DNA of 64,000 nt from Mariprofundus sp. KV (GCF_013387475.1 NZ_VWNB01000005.1:1-64000); one strand, 5' to 3'; positions 9,801-16,749 are shown, numbered from the stretch's first letter. A program made the numbers and translations. Notes: generated by a model from the letters alone, not told the origin.

Positions 9801-9990
9801 TAATGCGCGTCTCCACCACATTGGCAGCAGCGCCCCGGTAGTTGGTGGTGATGGAAACGACGGGTGGATCGATATCGGGATACTCGCGCAGCGGCAGATT
9901 GGAGAAGGAGAGAATGCCGAACACAATGAGCAGCAGATTGAGCACCAGCGCCAGCACAGGCCGACGCACACTGGTATCAGATATCCACAT
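6880..9990 (-). CDS. RND multidrug efflux permease, AcrB/HAE-1 type
   Basis: 1036 residues, the usual length of AcrB-type inner-membrane transporters, with twelve transmembrane segments and two large periplasmic loops. The proton-relay Asp pair is in GLVVDDAIVVVENIHRRM (about residues 400-416), and the first loop has the porter-domain start LREYPDIDPPVVSITTNYRGA. This indicates the hydrophobic/amphiphilic (HAE-1) class rather than heavy-metal CusA, which would have methionine clusters and other TM charges. The actual substrate cannot be told. It lies between the adaptor (29 bases upstream) and the channel (4 bp overlap). No TetR or other local regulator is seen next to the operon. Confidence 0.93.
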   Translation of the reverse strand: MWISDTSVRRPVLALVLNLLLIVFGILSFSNLPLREYPDIDPPVVSITTNYRGAAANVVETRITEVIEGRIAGVEGVRSISSKSRDGRSDISVRFSINRDIDAAANDIRDRVSRIMDDLPDGADPPDISKSDADERVIMWVHLTGKDMTTMQVTDYARRYLEDRFASLDGVARVRIGGAKEQAMRIWLDRDRLAAFALTAGDIEQVLRSENVELPAGTLESEKRDFTVRMQRSYSSADDFRGLVLKSGNDGYLVRLGDVARIEVGVTEERSILRGNGIPMVGVGIVKQSKANTLSVARLAREEMARVNEVLPPHMHMEQSYDSSVFIDNAIDEVFKTLLIAVLLVVAVIYLFLGSMRAMLVPAVTVPISLISTFAVLYAFGYSINLLTLLAMVLAIGLVVDDAIVVVENIHRRMEMGESRLVAAFRGTRQVGFAVIATTAVLAAVFIPITFMEGDIGRLFSEFAITITAAVVFSSFAALTIAPMIASKLLQGRSDSSGLSLRLDKSFARLRSFYLGKLNSMLDRPWLALLVIGLMLVVAVLLLRQIPQEYSPKEDRGVFYIMIKGPEGASYDYLREHMDEIERRLMPFTETGEIQRLLMRAPGSFGATSNYSDARGIVVLSHWDSGRKPIWFYLDQVKQLTADIPGVRVFSMVRQAFGGGEVKPVQFVLGGPTYEELAGWRDIIMAKASEHPGLVGLDHDYNETRPQIGLSVRRDRADALGVSVSEINRTLETLMGGRRVTTYIDRGKEYDVLLESEKSLKQQPSDISNVRVRSQLSGQLIPLSSLVQVSEFADSNTLNRYNRQRAITLEANLADNYSLGEALAYLEGLVRDNLPPGATIDYKGPSLDFIDSESSIYLVFALALMVAFLVLAGQFESFLHPLTIMLTVPLAITGALAALWGFGMSLNIYSQIGLIILIGIAAKNGILIVEFINQLRDEGVEYRQAIIEATGKRLRPIIMTALTTAMGAVPLILSSGAGAETRLVIGTVILAGVLVTTFFTLFIVPVMYRLWSQQTASPKATGRKLEAELLEHEEKI

Positions 9991-10019
9991 CTAGAACGCC
10001 TTCAGGAACGCAGTATGTC

Positions 10020-11135
10020 TCATCGGCCTGCTGCGGTTGGGAGAGGCAGTGACTGCCAGGTTTCGCTGACAGAGAGAGGTTGGCCCGGTTTAACAAAACC
10101 CATGCCGCGCACCACAACCAGCTCATCGGCGGCAAGCCCTGCGGTGATTTCAACCTGACCGTGGCGACGCAGGCCGGTCTCAACCGGCCTGATTTCAGCT
10201 TTGCCCTCAGCGTTCATCAGCGTCAGGAAATGTTTGTCCTGTTTCTGGGTCACACTCTCTTCCGGCACCATAAAACCCTGACGCTCATGCTTACGCAGCT
10301 CAATGCGCATCAACATGCCCGGTATCAGCCTGCCATCGCGATTATCAATCTCGGCCCGCAACAGTATTGAACGGGTCACCGGATCGATACGCGAATCGAT
10401 ACCGGTCAAACTGCCGCTAAAGGTTGCGCCGGGCAGCGCATCACAACTGGCCTGAATAGCAGCACCGACACTCAACCCCTCCAGCTCGGTGGAGGGGATG
10501 GTGAAATCGAGTTTAATGAGCGTGGCGTCATCCAGTGTCGTGATAACGGTTCCCGGCTGCAGCATCGCCCCGGGACTGATCCGGCGAATCCCCAAACCTC
10601 CGGCAAAGGGCGCTTTCAGCGTAAGCTCATCGATTCGTGCAGTGATCTGTTTGATGGTGCTGGTGGCCACCGTAGCCAGCGTTTTGCGCTCATCCAGATC
10701 GCGTCTGGCAGCGGCCTTGCGCGCCAGCAGTGTCTCCAGACGTTTGATTTCACGTCGATGTTCAGCCAGCTGTGCCGTAGCAGCGCCCAGTTGTGCCTGC
10801 TCCTCATCCTGCTCCATACGCACAATCACCTGCCCCGCTTTAACCTGCTGACCATCACGAAAGAGAATCTTCTCAACACGGCCGGCAATTCTGGCACTGA
10901 TCTCCACCGATTCACGGGAGCGGGCTGTACCCAGCGCTTCTGTACGGTCAAACAGCGCTACAGGATGGGCTTTGAATACTACAACAGGTCTCTCTTCTGC
11001 CTGTTTGCCGGGCAACGGCTGATTATCACAGGCGCAGAGCAGCAGCGTGAGCAGCAGCGTGAGCAGCAGCCCAAAGAGATAAGGGGGAAACTTGTCTGAG
11101 ATTACAGAGCAGCGGTTATACAACATAAGCTGCAT
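10020..11135 (-). CDS. RND efflux periplasmic adaptor (membrane fusion) lipoprotein
   Basis: 371 residues and first gene of the operon. The leader is hydrophobic with lipobox LLCAC, so the mature protein is probably an inner-membrane-anchored lipoprotein. Barrel-sandwich (lipoyl-like) halves appear at ISARIAGRVEKILFRDGQQVKAGQVIVRME and at LKAPFAGGLGIRRISPGAML, flanking a coiled-coil hairpin; a beta-barrel (LDFTIPSTELEGLSVGAAI) and membrane-proximal domain follow. The signal peptide contains LLLTLLLTLLL encoded by a near-perfect 12-bp tandem repeat. The start is uncertain: the codons at 11135 and 11126 are in frame and neither has a good SD. Confidence 0.88.
   Translation of the reverse strand: MQLMLYNRCSVISDKFPPYLFGLLLTLLLTLLLCACDNQPLPGKQAEERPVVVFKAHPVALFDRTEALGTARSRESVEISARIAGRVEKILFRDGQQVKAGQVIVRMEQDEEQAQLGAATAQLAEHRREIKRLETLLARKAAARRDLDERKTLATVATSTIKQITARIDELTLKAPFAGGLGIRRISPGAMLQPGTVITTLDDATLIKLDFTIPSTELEGLSVGAAIQASCDALPGATFSGSLTGIDSRIDPVTRSILLRAEIDNRDGRLIPGMLMRIELRKHERQGFMVPEESVTQKQDKHFLTLMNAEGKAEIRPVETGLRRHGQVEITAGLAADELVVVRGMGFVKPGQPLSVSETWQSLPLPTAAGR
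11037..11072. repeat. 12-bp tandem repeat inside the adaptor signal peptide
   Basis: The unit GTGAGCAGCAGC (plus-strand reading) occurs about three times in tandem and encodes the repeated LLLT block in the hydrophobic core of the lipoprotein signal on the minus strand. Loss or gain of a unit would stay in frame and change the signal length by four residues. Confidence 0.75.
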
Positions 11136-11264
11136 GCTATCGGCAGGGGGGAAACTGTGACAGCAGATTTACACGATATTTACACTTCAACCAGCAACAG
11201 AATATGGCACGGCAGATTTCGGCATAACAGAAGCCGCATGAGAGAAGCCGGTGAGAATGCAGGC

Positions 11265-11292
11265 TTGCAATCGGGATTTGACTGATTATGAT
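11265..11292 (+). promoter_or_regulatory. Candidate sigma-70 promoter of the rpsF operon
   Basis: TTGCAA (11265-11270) is followed after 16 bases by TATGAT (11287-11292), five of six matches to the -10 consensus. The bases just downstream are GC-rich (GCGCCGCC), as at stringently controlled ribosomal promoters. Transcription would begin near 11299 and leave a leader of about 90 nt before rpsF. The segment 11136-11391 has no gene. Confidence 0.45.
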
Positions 11293-11298
11293 GCGCCG

Positions 11299-11391
11299 CC
11301 ACTGTATGGGAAACCATGCAAACTACATACCTTGCTCCGGGCGCGCTAATCGTACCGGGGCGTACGTTTGTACACCGAGAGGAGCGCCGTT
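11299..11391 (+). promoter_or_regulatory. Structured rpsF leader, candidate S6:S18 autoregulatory site
   Basis: The leader holds a small hairpin with a GAAA tetraloop (ATGG/CCAT, 11306-11317). A second structure has GGCGC (11340-11344) pairing with GCGCC (11384-11388) around an inner hairpin GTAC-GTTT-GTAC (11362-11373) with CCG at 11375-11377 beside it. The outer stem encloses the SD GAGAGGAG of rpsF. In many bacteria an RNA element with a conserved CCG before rpsF binds the S6:S18 pair. That this is such an element is an inference from position and shape. Confidence 0.4.
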
Positions 11392-11856
11392 TTGTATTAC
11401 GAAACTATTTTTATCGTTAATCCTGATATCTCTCAGGAAAACACCGAGAAACTGACCGATGGTCTGGTCGAAAAAATCGAAAAAGTCGGTGGCCGCATTG
11501 TTAAACGCGAAAACTGGGGTTCACGTCCGTTGTCATATACCATTGCCAACCGTAAACGTGGCAACTACATGCTGCTGGTAACAGATGGCAGTGCCGATGC
11601 GATCAAGACCCTTGAGCATGCGATCAGCCTTGAAGAGCGTATTATCCGCTCCCTGACCACCAAACTGACTGAACTTTCTGACAAACCATCTCCACTGCTG
11701 CGTCGCGCTCAGGCTGCTGCCAAGCGTGAAGAGGTTGCTGCTGAAGAGAAAGCTGAAGCGGCAGCTGCTGCTGAAGCAACTGCTGCACCTGAAGCTGCTG
11801 TTGAAGAGAAAGTTGCTGAGGCCGCACCTGCTGATGGAGCAGACGCAAGCGCCTGA
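11392..11856 (+). CDS. rpsF: 30S ribosomal protein S6
   Basis: S6 of the 30S platform, partner of S18. The core YYETIFIVNPDIS...WGSRPLSYTIANRKRGNYMLL and the helix IRSLTTKL are all present. The start is taken as TTG at 11392, because GAGAGGAG lies 7 bases upstream and S6 proteins begin M(R)HYETIF; a longer reading from 11368 would include the SD. The C-terminal third (about residues 105-154) is a low-complexity Ala/Glu tail rich in AAEEKAEAAAAAEA. It is followed by priB in a different frame overlapping the last 23 bases. Confidence 0.95.
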   Translation: MYYETIFIVNPDISQENTEKLTDGLVEKIEKVGGRIVKRENWGSRPLSYTIANRKRGNYMLLVTDGSADAIKTLEHAISLEERIIRSLTTKLTELSDKPSPLLRRAQAAAKREEVAAEEKAEAAAAAEATAAPEAAVEEKVAEAAPADGADASA

Positions 11857-12193
11857 GTTTAACCGCGCCCGAGTTTCGGGCCGGCTACGCAATTTGCGTA
11901 AACGCTGGACACCGGATGGGGCTCTGGCACTGATTGCGGAACTGGTAACATCACGCCCGCAACTGGGCCCGGTTCGAGCAGGAGTCCAGGATCAGCAACC
12001 GATGCCACTTCGAGCAACAGGCGAGATATGCAACACAATCTCGGCGCTTGAAGGCAGGCATGTTGTTGTTGAAGGCTGTTTACGCAGACGATTTTACAGC
12101 AGGGACGGTGAACCTTGCTGGGGACAGGTGGAGATCTGGGTTGAAGCATGCCGATTGAAAAAACAATCCGCAGCTGACCCGGAACAGACCTGA
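11834..12193 (+). CDS. priB: PriB-like OB-fold protein (primosomal replication protein N)
   Basis: 119 residues between rpsF and rpsR, the classical place of priB in beta/gammaproteobacteria. FNRARVSGRLRNLRKRWTPDGALALIAELVT corresponds to the NRLxLxGxLxxxPxxRxTPxGxPxAxLxLA start of SSB/PriB OB folds, and ISALEGRHVVVEGCLRRRFYSRDGEPCWGQVEIWVEAC to the later strands. The likely start ATG at 11834 lies inside the 3' end of rpsF in another frame; an open frame extends further up but is only the shadow of the S6 Ala-rich tail. PriB would help restart forks by loading DnaB, whose gene ends this operon. Identity is divergent, hence moderate confidence. Confidence 0.7.
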   Translation: MEQTQAPEFNRARVSGRLRNLRKRWTPDGALALIAELVTSRPQLGPVRAGVQDQQPMPLRATGEICNTISALEGRHVVVEGCLRRRFYSRDGEPCWGQVEIWVEACRLKKQSAADPEQT

Positions 12194-12214
12194 GAAGAGA
12201 TTTAGGAGTAATAG

Positions 12215-12595
12215 ATGAGTGAAGATGTAAAAACAACTGCTGCTGCACCAGCACGTCCACAGGGTGACCGCCCTGCACGTCCACAGGGTGACCGTCCTGC
12301 ACGTCCACAGGGTGATCGCCCTGCTCGTCCACAGGGTGACCGTCCGCGTCGTCCACAGGGTGATGGTGGTCGTTTCCAGCGTCGTCGCAAGTTCTGCAAG
12401 TTCTGTGCAGATACAAGCCTGACCATCGATCATAAAGATCCGGATATGCTGCGCGGTTTCATTACCGAGCGTTGCAAGATCCTGCCATCACGCGTGACTG
12501 GCACCTGTGCCAAACACCAGCGCTCACTGACCACTGCGGTCAAACGCGCACGTGTACTGGCGCTGCTGGCATTCACCCCGCTACACCACGATTGA
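12215..12595 (+). CDS. rpsR: 30S ribosomal protein S18 with repeat-rich N-terminal extension
   Basis: The C-terminal 75 residues are standard S18: [44 protein letters not shown], with four cysteines that make a zinc-type ('C+') S18. The N-terminal 50 residues are [12 protein letters not shown] followed by five ARPQGDRP-like repeats, positively charged and probably disordered. Typical S18 is about 75 residues, so this one is about 50 longer. SD TTTAGGAGT precedes the ATG by 6 bases. S18 pairs with S6, encoded two genes upstream. Confidence 0.95.
   Translation: MSEDVKTTAAAPARPQGDRPARPQGDRPARPQGDRPARPQGDRPRRPQGDGGRFQRRRKFCKFCADTSLTIDHKDPDMLRGFITERCKILPSRVTGTCAKHQRSLTTAVKRARVLALLAFTPLHHD
12251..12370 (+). 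repeat. Five tandem 24-bp repeats in rpsR
   Basis: Units begin at 12251, 12275, 12299, 12323 and 12347 and share the core CGTCCACAGGGTGA. Each encodes ARPQGDRP or a variant (the last gives RRPQGDGG). Differences are mostly at third codon positions (GACCGC, GACCGT, GATCGC), so the copies have been kept by selection on the peptide or are aged duplicates. Confidence 0.95.
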
Positions 12596-12619
12596 TATCC
12601 TCGATCGTAGGGTGATCTG

Positions 12620-13612
12620 ATGCAGGATCAGGCACCTGAACAGCAGGTTATGCCGCCGCTGGTTGATTTTATACTGACCCGGCGGCTGCCCTGTGCAGCA
12701 CTGATGAGTTTCATGCTGCTTGGCATGTGGCTTCCGGCCATTGTACCGGGTATACCGACTGTCTTTGCCCTGCTGGTGATGACGCTGGGTATGGCCCTGC
12801 ATCTGATGACTCCGGCACTGGTGGCACTGATCACCTTTGGTGGAGGGTTAAGATTTGCCCTGCAGGTTGTTGCTATCGCGGCAGCTGCAGTGACAGCCCT
12901 GAGCGGTTTCTCGCTCTCGGCAGGCGTGGTGACACTGCTGCTTTATGGTCTGCTGCCAGCCCTTGCTGCAACAGCCCTGATGCAGCCCGGTGGCGTTCGC
13001 CGCAGTGCACAACAGCTGGCAGTGGGCACAGGTATTGCGGTGATAGTCGGTCTGCTACTGGCAGCCGGCACGAAGAATCTGGGGCTGCAGGAGTGGGTCA
13101 ACCTGCTACTGGAGCCACTGTTTGCTGATATGGCTGCGCTTCCGGCCGAACAGGTGCAGGCGATGCAGCTGTTCAGGGAGTCGATGGTTGCAGTGTTACC
13201 GGGCCTGTTGGCGCTGACACTGTGGATGACCTGGTGGGGTAATATGGGTTCGGCCCGTATTCTGGCCAGGAGATATGGTTTTTATCATGGTGAAGAGGCA
13301 AGCCTGCTCACCCTGAGTTTTGACAATGCACTGGCGTATCTGTTTGCTGTTGTGATGCTGCTGATGGTGATTGTCTCGGGTAATCTGCACTACCTTGTGG
13401 CCAATGCCGCGATCGTTATTGGCGGTCTGCTGGCAGCACAGGGGGTTATGGTTGCCCACAGCTGGCTGAAAGTGAAAGGACTGACTTTCTCAATCGGTCT
13501 GATGTATTTGATGTTACTCATCTGGTCTGCAATGATCGTACCATTCGTCATTGTCGGCCTGATGGATATTTGGTTTGATTTTCGCCGGAGATTTCCGGCT
13601 GCTGGAGGATAA
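12620..13612 (+). CDS. DUF2232 (YybS-like) polytopic membrane protein
   Basis: 330 residues with roughly eight hydrophobic segments. The position between rpsR and rplI, together with the FRRLPCA-type N-terminal region and the LPGLLALTLWMTWWGNMGSARILARRYG segment, fits the DUF2232 family that is often found in this operon. No catalytic motif is visible and the function is unknown. The 3' end reaches two bases before the rplI start, with the rplI SD (CTGGAGGAT) inside its last codons. Confidence 0.75.
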   Translation: MQDQAPEQQVMPPLVDFILTRRLPCAALMSFMLLGMWLPAIVPGIPTVFALLVMTLGMALHLMTPALVALITFGGGLRFALQVVAIAAAAVTALSGFSLSAGVVTLLLYGLLPALAATALMQPGGVRRSAQQLAVGTGIAVIVGLLLAAGTKNLGLQEWVNLLLEPLFADMAALPAEQVQAMQLFRESMVAVLPGLLALTLWMTWWGNMGSARILARRYGFYHGEEASLLTLSFDNALAYLFAVVMLLMVIVSGNLHYLVANAAIVIGGLLAAQGVMVAHSWLKVKGLTFSIGLMYLMLLIWSAMIVPFVIVGLMDIWFDFRRRFPAAGG

Positions 13613-13613
13613 A

Positions 13614-14063
13614 ATGCAATTGATTCTTTTGGAACGTGTTGAAGGTCTGGGTAATGTTGGCGACGAAGTTACAGTTCGTCCCGGTTATGGCCGCAACTAC
13701 CTGATCCCTAATGGTAAGGCTTCGCTTGCCACTGCCGGTAACCGCAGTGTGTTTGAACGCCGCCGTGCACAGCTTGAGAAGAAGCAGGAAGAAGTTCTGG
13801 CTGCAGCTAAAGCTGAAGCTGAGAAGATGTCCGGTCTGAGTCTTGAAATCGTACGTGCTACCTCTGATGGTACCCACCTCTACGGTTCAGTCAGCACTGT
13901 TGACCTCGCTCACCTGCTCACTGAAAACGGTTATACCGTTGAGCGTCGCAACATTCTGCTGGATGATCAGATCAAGGTTGTTGGTGATCACGAATTCCGT
14001 GTGCGTCTGCACCCGGATGTGACCGCTTCCCTGTCGATCAAAGTCTCTTCCGAGCAGCTTTGA
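13614..14063 (+). CDS. rplI: 50S ribosomal protein L9
   Basis: 149 residues starting MQLILLERVEGLGNVGDEVTVRPGYGRNYLIP, the signature of L9, then the long connecting helix and the C-terminal 23S-binding domain ending DVTASLSIKVSSE. ATG 13614 is preceded by GGAGG at 5-6 bases. The TGA overlaps the TTG start of dnaB. Confidence 0.97.
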   Translation: MQLILLERVEGLGNVGDEVTVRPGYGRNYLIPNGKASLATAGNRSVFERRRAQLEKKQEEVLAAAKAEAEKMSGLSLEIVRATSDGTHLYGSVSTVDLAHLLTENGYTVERRNILLDDQIKVVGDHEFRVRLHPDVTASLSIKVSSEQL

Positions 14064-15448
14064 GTCAAGCCATTCCCCTGCGTACCGATACGCTCAGAGA
14101 GCGTACACCGCCTCATGCCTATGATGCTGAGCGGGCGGTACTCGGGGGAATTATGCTTGATGCCGAGGCACTGGAGCGACTGGAAGGTTCACTAGAGCCT
14201 GAACACTTCTATGTCGAAGCCAATGCCCGGATTTTTTATGTTATCCAGGAGCTTTCAGCGCGCGGCCAGCCGGTCGATGCACTGACCATCAAGGATAATC
14301 TGGAGCGGCGCGATGAACTCGCCTCCTGTGGTGGCGAAGCCTATCTGGCCGATCTGGTCACTGCCGTCCCTACCTCCGCCAATGTAAAACATTATGCCGA
14401 TCTTGTTCGCGAGCGTTCTGTACTGCGCGAGTTGCTCTCTGTCTGTAGCAGCGTTAGCCGCGATGTATATGAAGAGACCGCGCGTGATGTCAACGAACAC
14501 CTCGATACCGCTGAGAAGAATATCCTCGCGGTTGCCGAGAAGTTCAACCGTTCCCGCCCCTCCTTTGCCAAGATGAGTGATCTGATGCTCTCAAGCTATC
14601 GGGAGCTTGAAGAGCGCTATGCCAATAAACAGCTGGTTACCGGCGTCTCCACAGGTTTTGATGATCTGGATGAGAAGACCTCGGGCATGCAGCGCGGCGA
14701 TCTGATTATTGTTGCCGGCCGTCCGAGTATGGGTAAAACCGCCTTCTCGATGAATCTCGCCCAGAATGCCGCCATGCGTGCAAGTGATAAAAACAGCGGT
14801 GTTGTGGCTGTCTTCTCGCTTGAAATGTCCTCCCAGCAGATCGCCCTGCGTATGCTGGCCTGTGAGGCACGCGTGGACATGCAGCATCTGCGTACCGGTC
14901 GTTTCTCCTCTGATGACTGGCGCAAACTGGCAGCAGCCAGTGGCTCACTGGCAGAATCGAAGATCTTCATTGATGATACCCCGGCCATTTCAGTGATGGA
15001 GCTGCGCTCCAAATGCCGCCGTCTCAAACGTGAAAATAAAGGCCTTGATATGGTGCTTATCGACTATATCCAGCTGATGAGTGGTCGTGCCAGCTCTGAG
15101 AACAGAGCCCAGGAAGTTTCCGAAATCTCCCGCTCCCTCAAAGGTCTGGCCAAGGAGCTGGATGTGGCAGTGATCGCCCTCTCCCAGCTTAACCGCTCGC
15201 TAGAGCAGCGCGCTGATAAACGTCCGGTGATGTCCGATCTGCGTGAATCTGGTGCGATTGAGCAGGATGCCGATGTGATCATGTTCATCTATCGAGATGA
15301 GGTGTATAACAAGAAACCCGAGAACGAAGGTCTGGCAGAGATCATTATCGCCAAACAGCGTCAGGGTCCGATTGGTGATGTGAAGCTCACCTTCGTGCAC
15401 CGCTTCACCCGCTTCGAAAACCACATCTCCGCCGGTTTCGACGACTAA
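14060..15448 (+). CDS. dnaB: Replicative DNA helicase DnaB
   Basis: 462 residues. The N-terminal helical domain starts PPHAYDAERAVLGGIMLDAEALE; the RecA-like domain has Walker A RPSMGKTAFSMN (about residues 218-229), Walker B VLIDYIQLMSG and the arginine-finger region LRESGAIEQDADVIMFIYRDE. It unwinds DNA at the fork and is the target of the PriA/PriB restart route. The start is TTG at 14060, inside TTGA shared with the rplI stop, so translation is coupled. No intein is present. Confidence 0.96.
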   Translation: MSQAIPLRTDTLRERTPPHAYDAERAVLGGIMLDAEALERLEGSLEPEHFYVEANARIFYVIQELSARGQPVDALTIKDNLERRDELASCGGEAYLADLVTAVPTSANVKHYADLVRERSVLRELLSVCSSVSRDVYEETARDVNEHLDTAEKNILAVAEKFNRSRPSFAKMSDLMLSSYRELEERYANKQLVTGVSTGFDDLDEKTSGMQRGDLIIVAGRPSMGKTAFSMNLAQNAAMRASDKNSGVVAVFSLEMSSQQIALRMLACEARVDMQHLRTGRFSSDDWRKLAAASGSLAESKIFIDDTPAISVMELRSKCRRLKRENKGLDMVLIDYIQLMSGRASSENRAQEVSEISRSLKGLAKELDVAVIALSQLNRSLEQRADKRPVMSDLRESGAIEQDADVIMFIYRDEVYNKKPENEGLAEIIIAKQRQGPIGDVKLTFVHRFTRFENHISAGFDD

Positions 15449-15491
15449 TTCATCTTTCCCGAACACCTGCATGCAGCAATTGCGGTCATTC

Positions 15492-15507
15492 AATCATTCG
15501 AATGATT
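15492..15507. other. Perfect 16-bp palindrome across the two-CW stop codon
   Basis: AATCATTCGAATGATT is its own reverse complement. It spans the end of the two-CW gene on the minus strand, 44 bases downstream of the dnaB stop, between convergent genes. It could be a protein site or a weak hairpin; there is no U-tract. Confidence 0.6.
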
Positions 15508-15709
15508 TGGGGTTCGCCTCCCTGTAATAATGGCACCCCCAAAGCTTGCACGTCTCCTTTTTCTCCATACCGGAGAGCTGCTCTCTCACCTCTGAAATTA
15601 CATGATGAATACAGAGCGTCTCATCGACCTCCCAGCACTGAGGCCCGTCTTTCTTACCGTACATGGGACACTCTGACTGTTTGCAGCCAAGATACTCGTA
15701 GCAGCGCAT
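15494..15709 (-). CDS. Small two-CW-type cysteine-rich protein
   Basis: 71 residues with paired Cys-Trp motifs: MRCYEYLGCKQSECPMYGKKDGPQCWEVDETLC and then CKLWGCHYYRE. This spacing of Cys residues resembles the two-CW domain found alone or in signalling proteins and may bind a metal. No signal peptide. SD GGAGGTGC lies directly before the ATG. Function unknown. Confidence 0.75.
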   Translation of the reverse strand: MRCYEYLGCKQSECPMYGKKDGPQCWEVDETLCIHHVISEVREQLSGMEKKETCKLWGCHYYREANPKSFE

Positions 15710-15783
15710 AGCACCTCCGCGTCATGACATACACACTCAACCGTATATTATAAGCTTAATTCCTACGGCCTTATTTGTCGAAT

Positions 15784-15808
15784 GACCATTGGCCGGAGGC
15801 CATTGGTC
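15784..15808. repeat. Near-perfect inverted repeat in the intergenic region before the SDR gene
   Basis: Arms GACCATTGGCC (15784-15794) and GGCCATTGGTC (15798-15808) pair with one mismatch around a 3-base loop. It is in the 289-base gap between the divergent two-CW and SDR genes. Confidence 0.6.
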
Positions 15809-15867
15809 GATGGGTAGCGTATCATTGAATAAATTTACGCTGAATTCCCTACCGTATTGGGAAAAGC

Positions 15868-15946
15868 ATTCACCTGATCCCCCAGGGGAGCAAGCAATGG
15901 TGCTCCCATTGCGCGATAGCTTCAATTCACCTGATCCCCCAGGGGA
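15868..15946 (+). repeat. 22-bp direct repeats enclosing two mutually exclusive hairpins
   Basis: The same 22 bases, starting ATTCACCTGATCCCCC, occur at 15868-15889 and 15925-15946, 57 bases apart. Between them GGGAGCA (15886-15892) can pair with TGCTCCC (15901-15907), or GCAATGG (15894-15900) with CCATTGC (15906-15912); the two stems overlap and cannot form together. The second repeat ends 52 bases before the SDR start. This looks like a regulatory leader or a pair of operator sites; no known RNA class is recognised. Confidence 0.6.
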
Positions 15947-15998
15947 TGCCCTTCTCTCTCTTTGAGGTTAACATCGCGACCTCGCAGGGGGAAAGGGT

Positions 15999-16730
15999 AT
16001 GAGTCAGCAGTTTAAAGATCGTATTATCATGGTGACCGGTGCATCTGATGGCATCGGCCAGCAGGTTGCCGCAGCGCTCGGTGAAGCAGGCGCCAGCGTT
16101 ATTGCCCTTGGCCGCAGTGAGGATGGTCTGCAGCAGACAATGGAGCGCGTTGAAGAGCTCGGTAGTCGTTGCCTCTGTATCCCGTTTGATCTCAATGATT
16201 TCGACAACTACGGTAAACTGTTCCTCTCCCTTAAAGATCAGATTCCCCACCTTGATGGCTTGGTTCACTGCGCTGGTGATATGGATCGCTGCACGCCGCT
16301 GCAGTATGTGAAGGTTGATGATTTCCGTAAAATGCTCGATATCCATCTTACCGCACCGAATATGCTGACCCAGATCATGTTCCCGCTGCTCAGACGTGCT
16401 GAGGCTGCATCGGTGATCTTCACCAGCTGTGATATGGTCGATAAGGATATGGCCAACTGGCACGGTTATGGCATGGCCAAGCGGGCGCTCGCCTACGCTG
16501 CAGCGATGTGGCAGATGGAGCATCCCGACAAACCGTTCCGCTTCAACACCCTTAATCCGGGACGTGTACGCACCAAACTCTTTAAGCGCACCTACGGTGG
16601 TGAACATCCCGATATGGTGCCGCCGGCCAGTAGTGTGACCCCGGCCTACCTCTATCTGCTATCGGATGAATCCAAAGCGCTGCGTGGCCAGACCGTGCAT
16701 GCCAGCGATCTGTTCGCAACCAAACAGTAA
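15999..16730 (+). CDS. SDR-family oxidoreductase (YciK-like)
   Basis: 243 residues of classical short-chain dehydrogenase fold. The cofactor loop is TGASDGIG (about residues 14-21), followed by HCAGD (NAG-like), the catalytic Ser region SVIFTSCDMV and YGMAKRAL, giving the Y..(M)AK catalytic pair. Similarity to enterobacterial YciK is suggested by DMDRCTPLQYVKVDDF and the closing LLSDESKALRGQTVHA. The substrate is unknown. It follows the direct-repeat/hairpin region and has SD GGGGGAAAGGG. It converges on the large kinase gene. Confidence 0.85.
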   Translation: MSQQFKDRIIMVTGASDGIGQQVAAALGEAGASVIALGRSEDGLQQTMERVEELGSRCLCIPFDLNDFDNYGKLFLSLKDQIPHLDGLVHCAGDMDRCTPLQYVKVDDFRKMLDIHLTAPNMLTQIMFPLLRRAEAASVIFTSCDMVDKDMANWHGYGMAKRALAYAAAMWQMEHPDKPFRFNTLNPGRVRTKLFKRTYGGEHPDMVPPASSVTPAYLYLLSDESKALRGQTVHASDLFATKQ

Positions 16731-16749
16731 TCGGGCAGAGTGCTTATAC

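Noticed and set aside
9977-10183. Extra gene between the pump and the adaptor
   Set aside because: It is a shadow frame of the adaptor end with no SD and no family pattern.
11241-11340. Cobalamin-riboswitch-like pieces (GCCGGTGAGAAT, CGCCACTGTATGGGAA, ATACCTTGC) before rpsF
   Set aside because: The pieces fall in the right order but the core is degenerate, the likely rpsF promoter lies inside them and rpsF is not a B12 gene. Infernal with RF00174 would decide; a hit above the gathering cutoff would reverse this.
12251-12370. CRISPR-like or minisatellite array
   Set aside because: Repeats are contiguous 24-mers without spacers and are in frame within rpsR.
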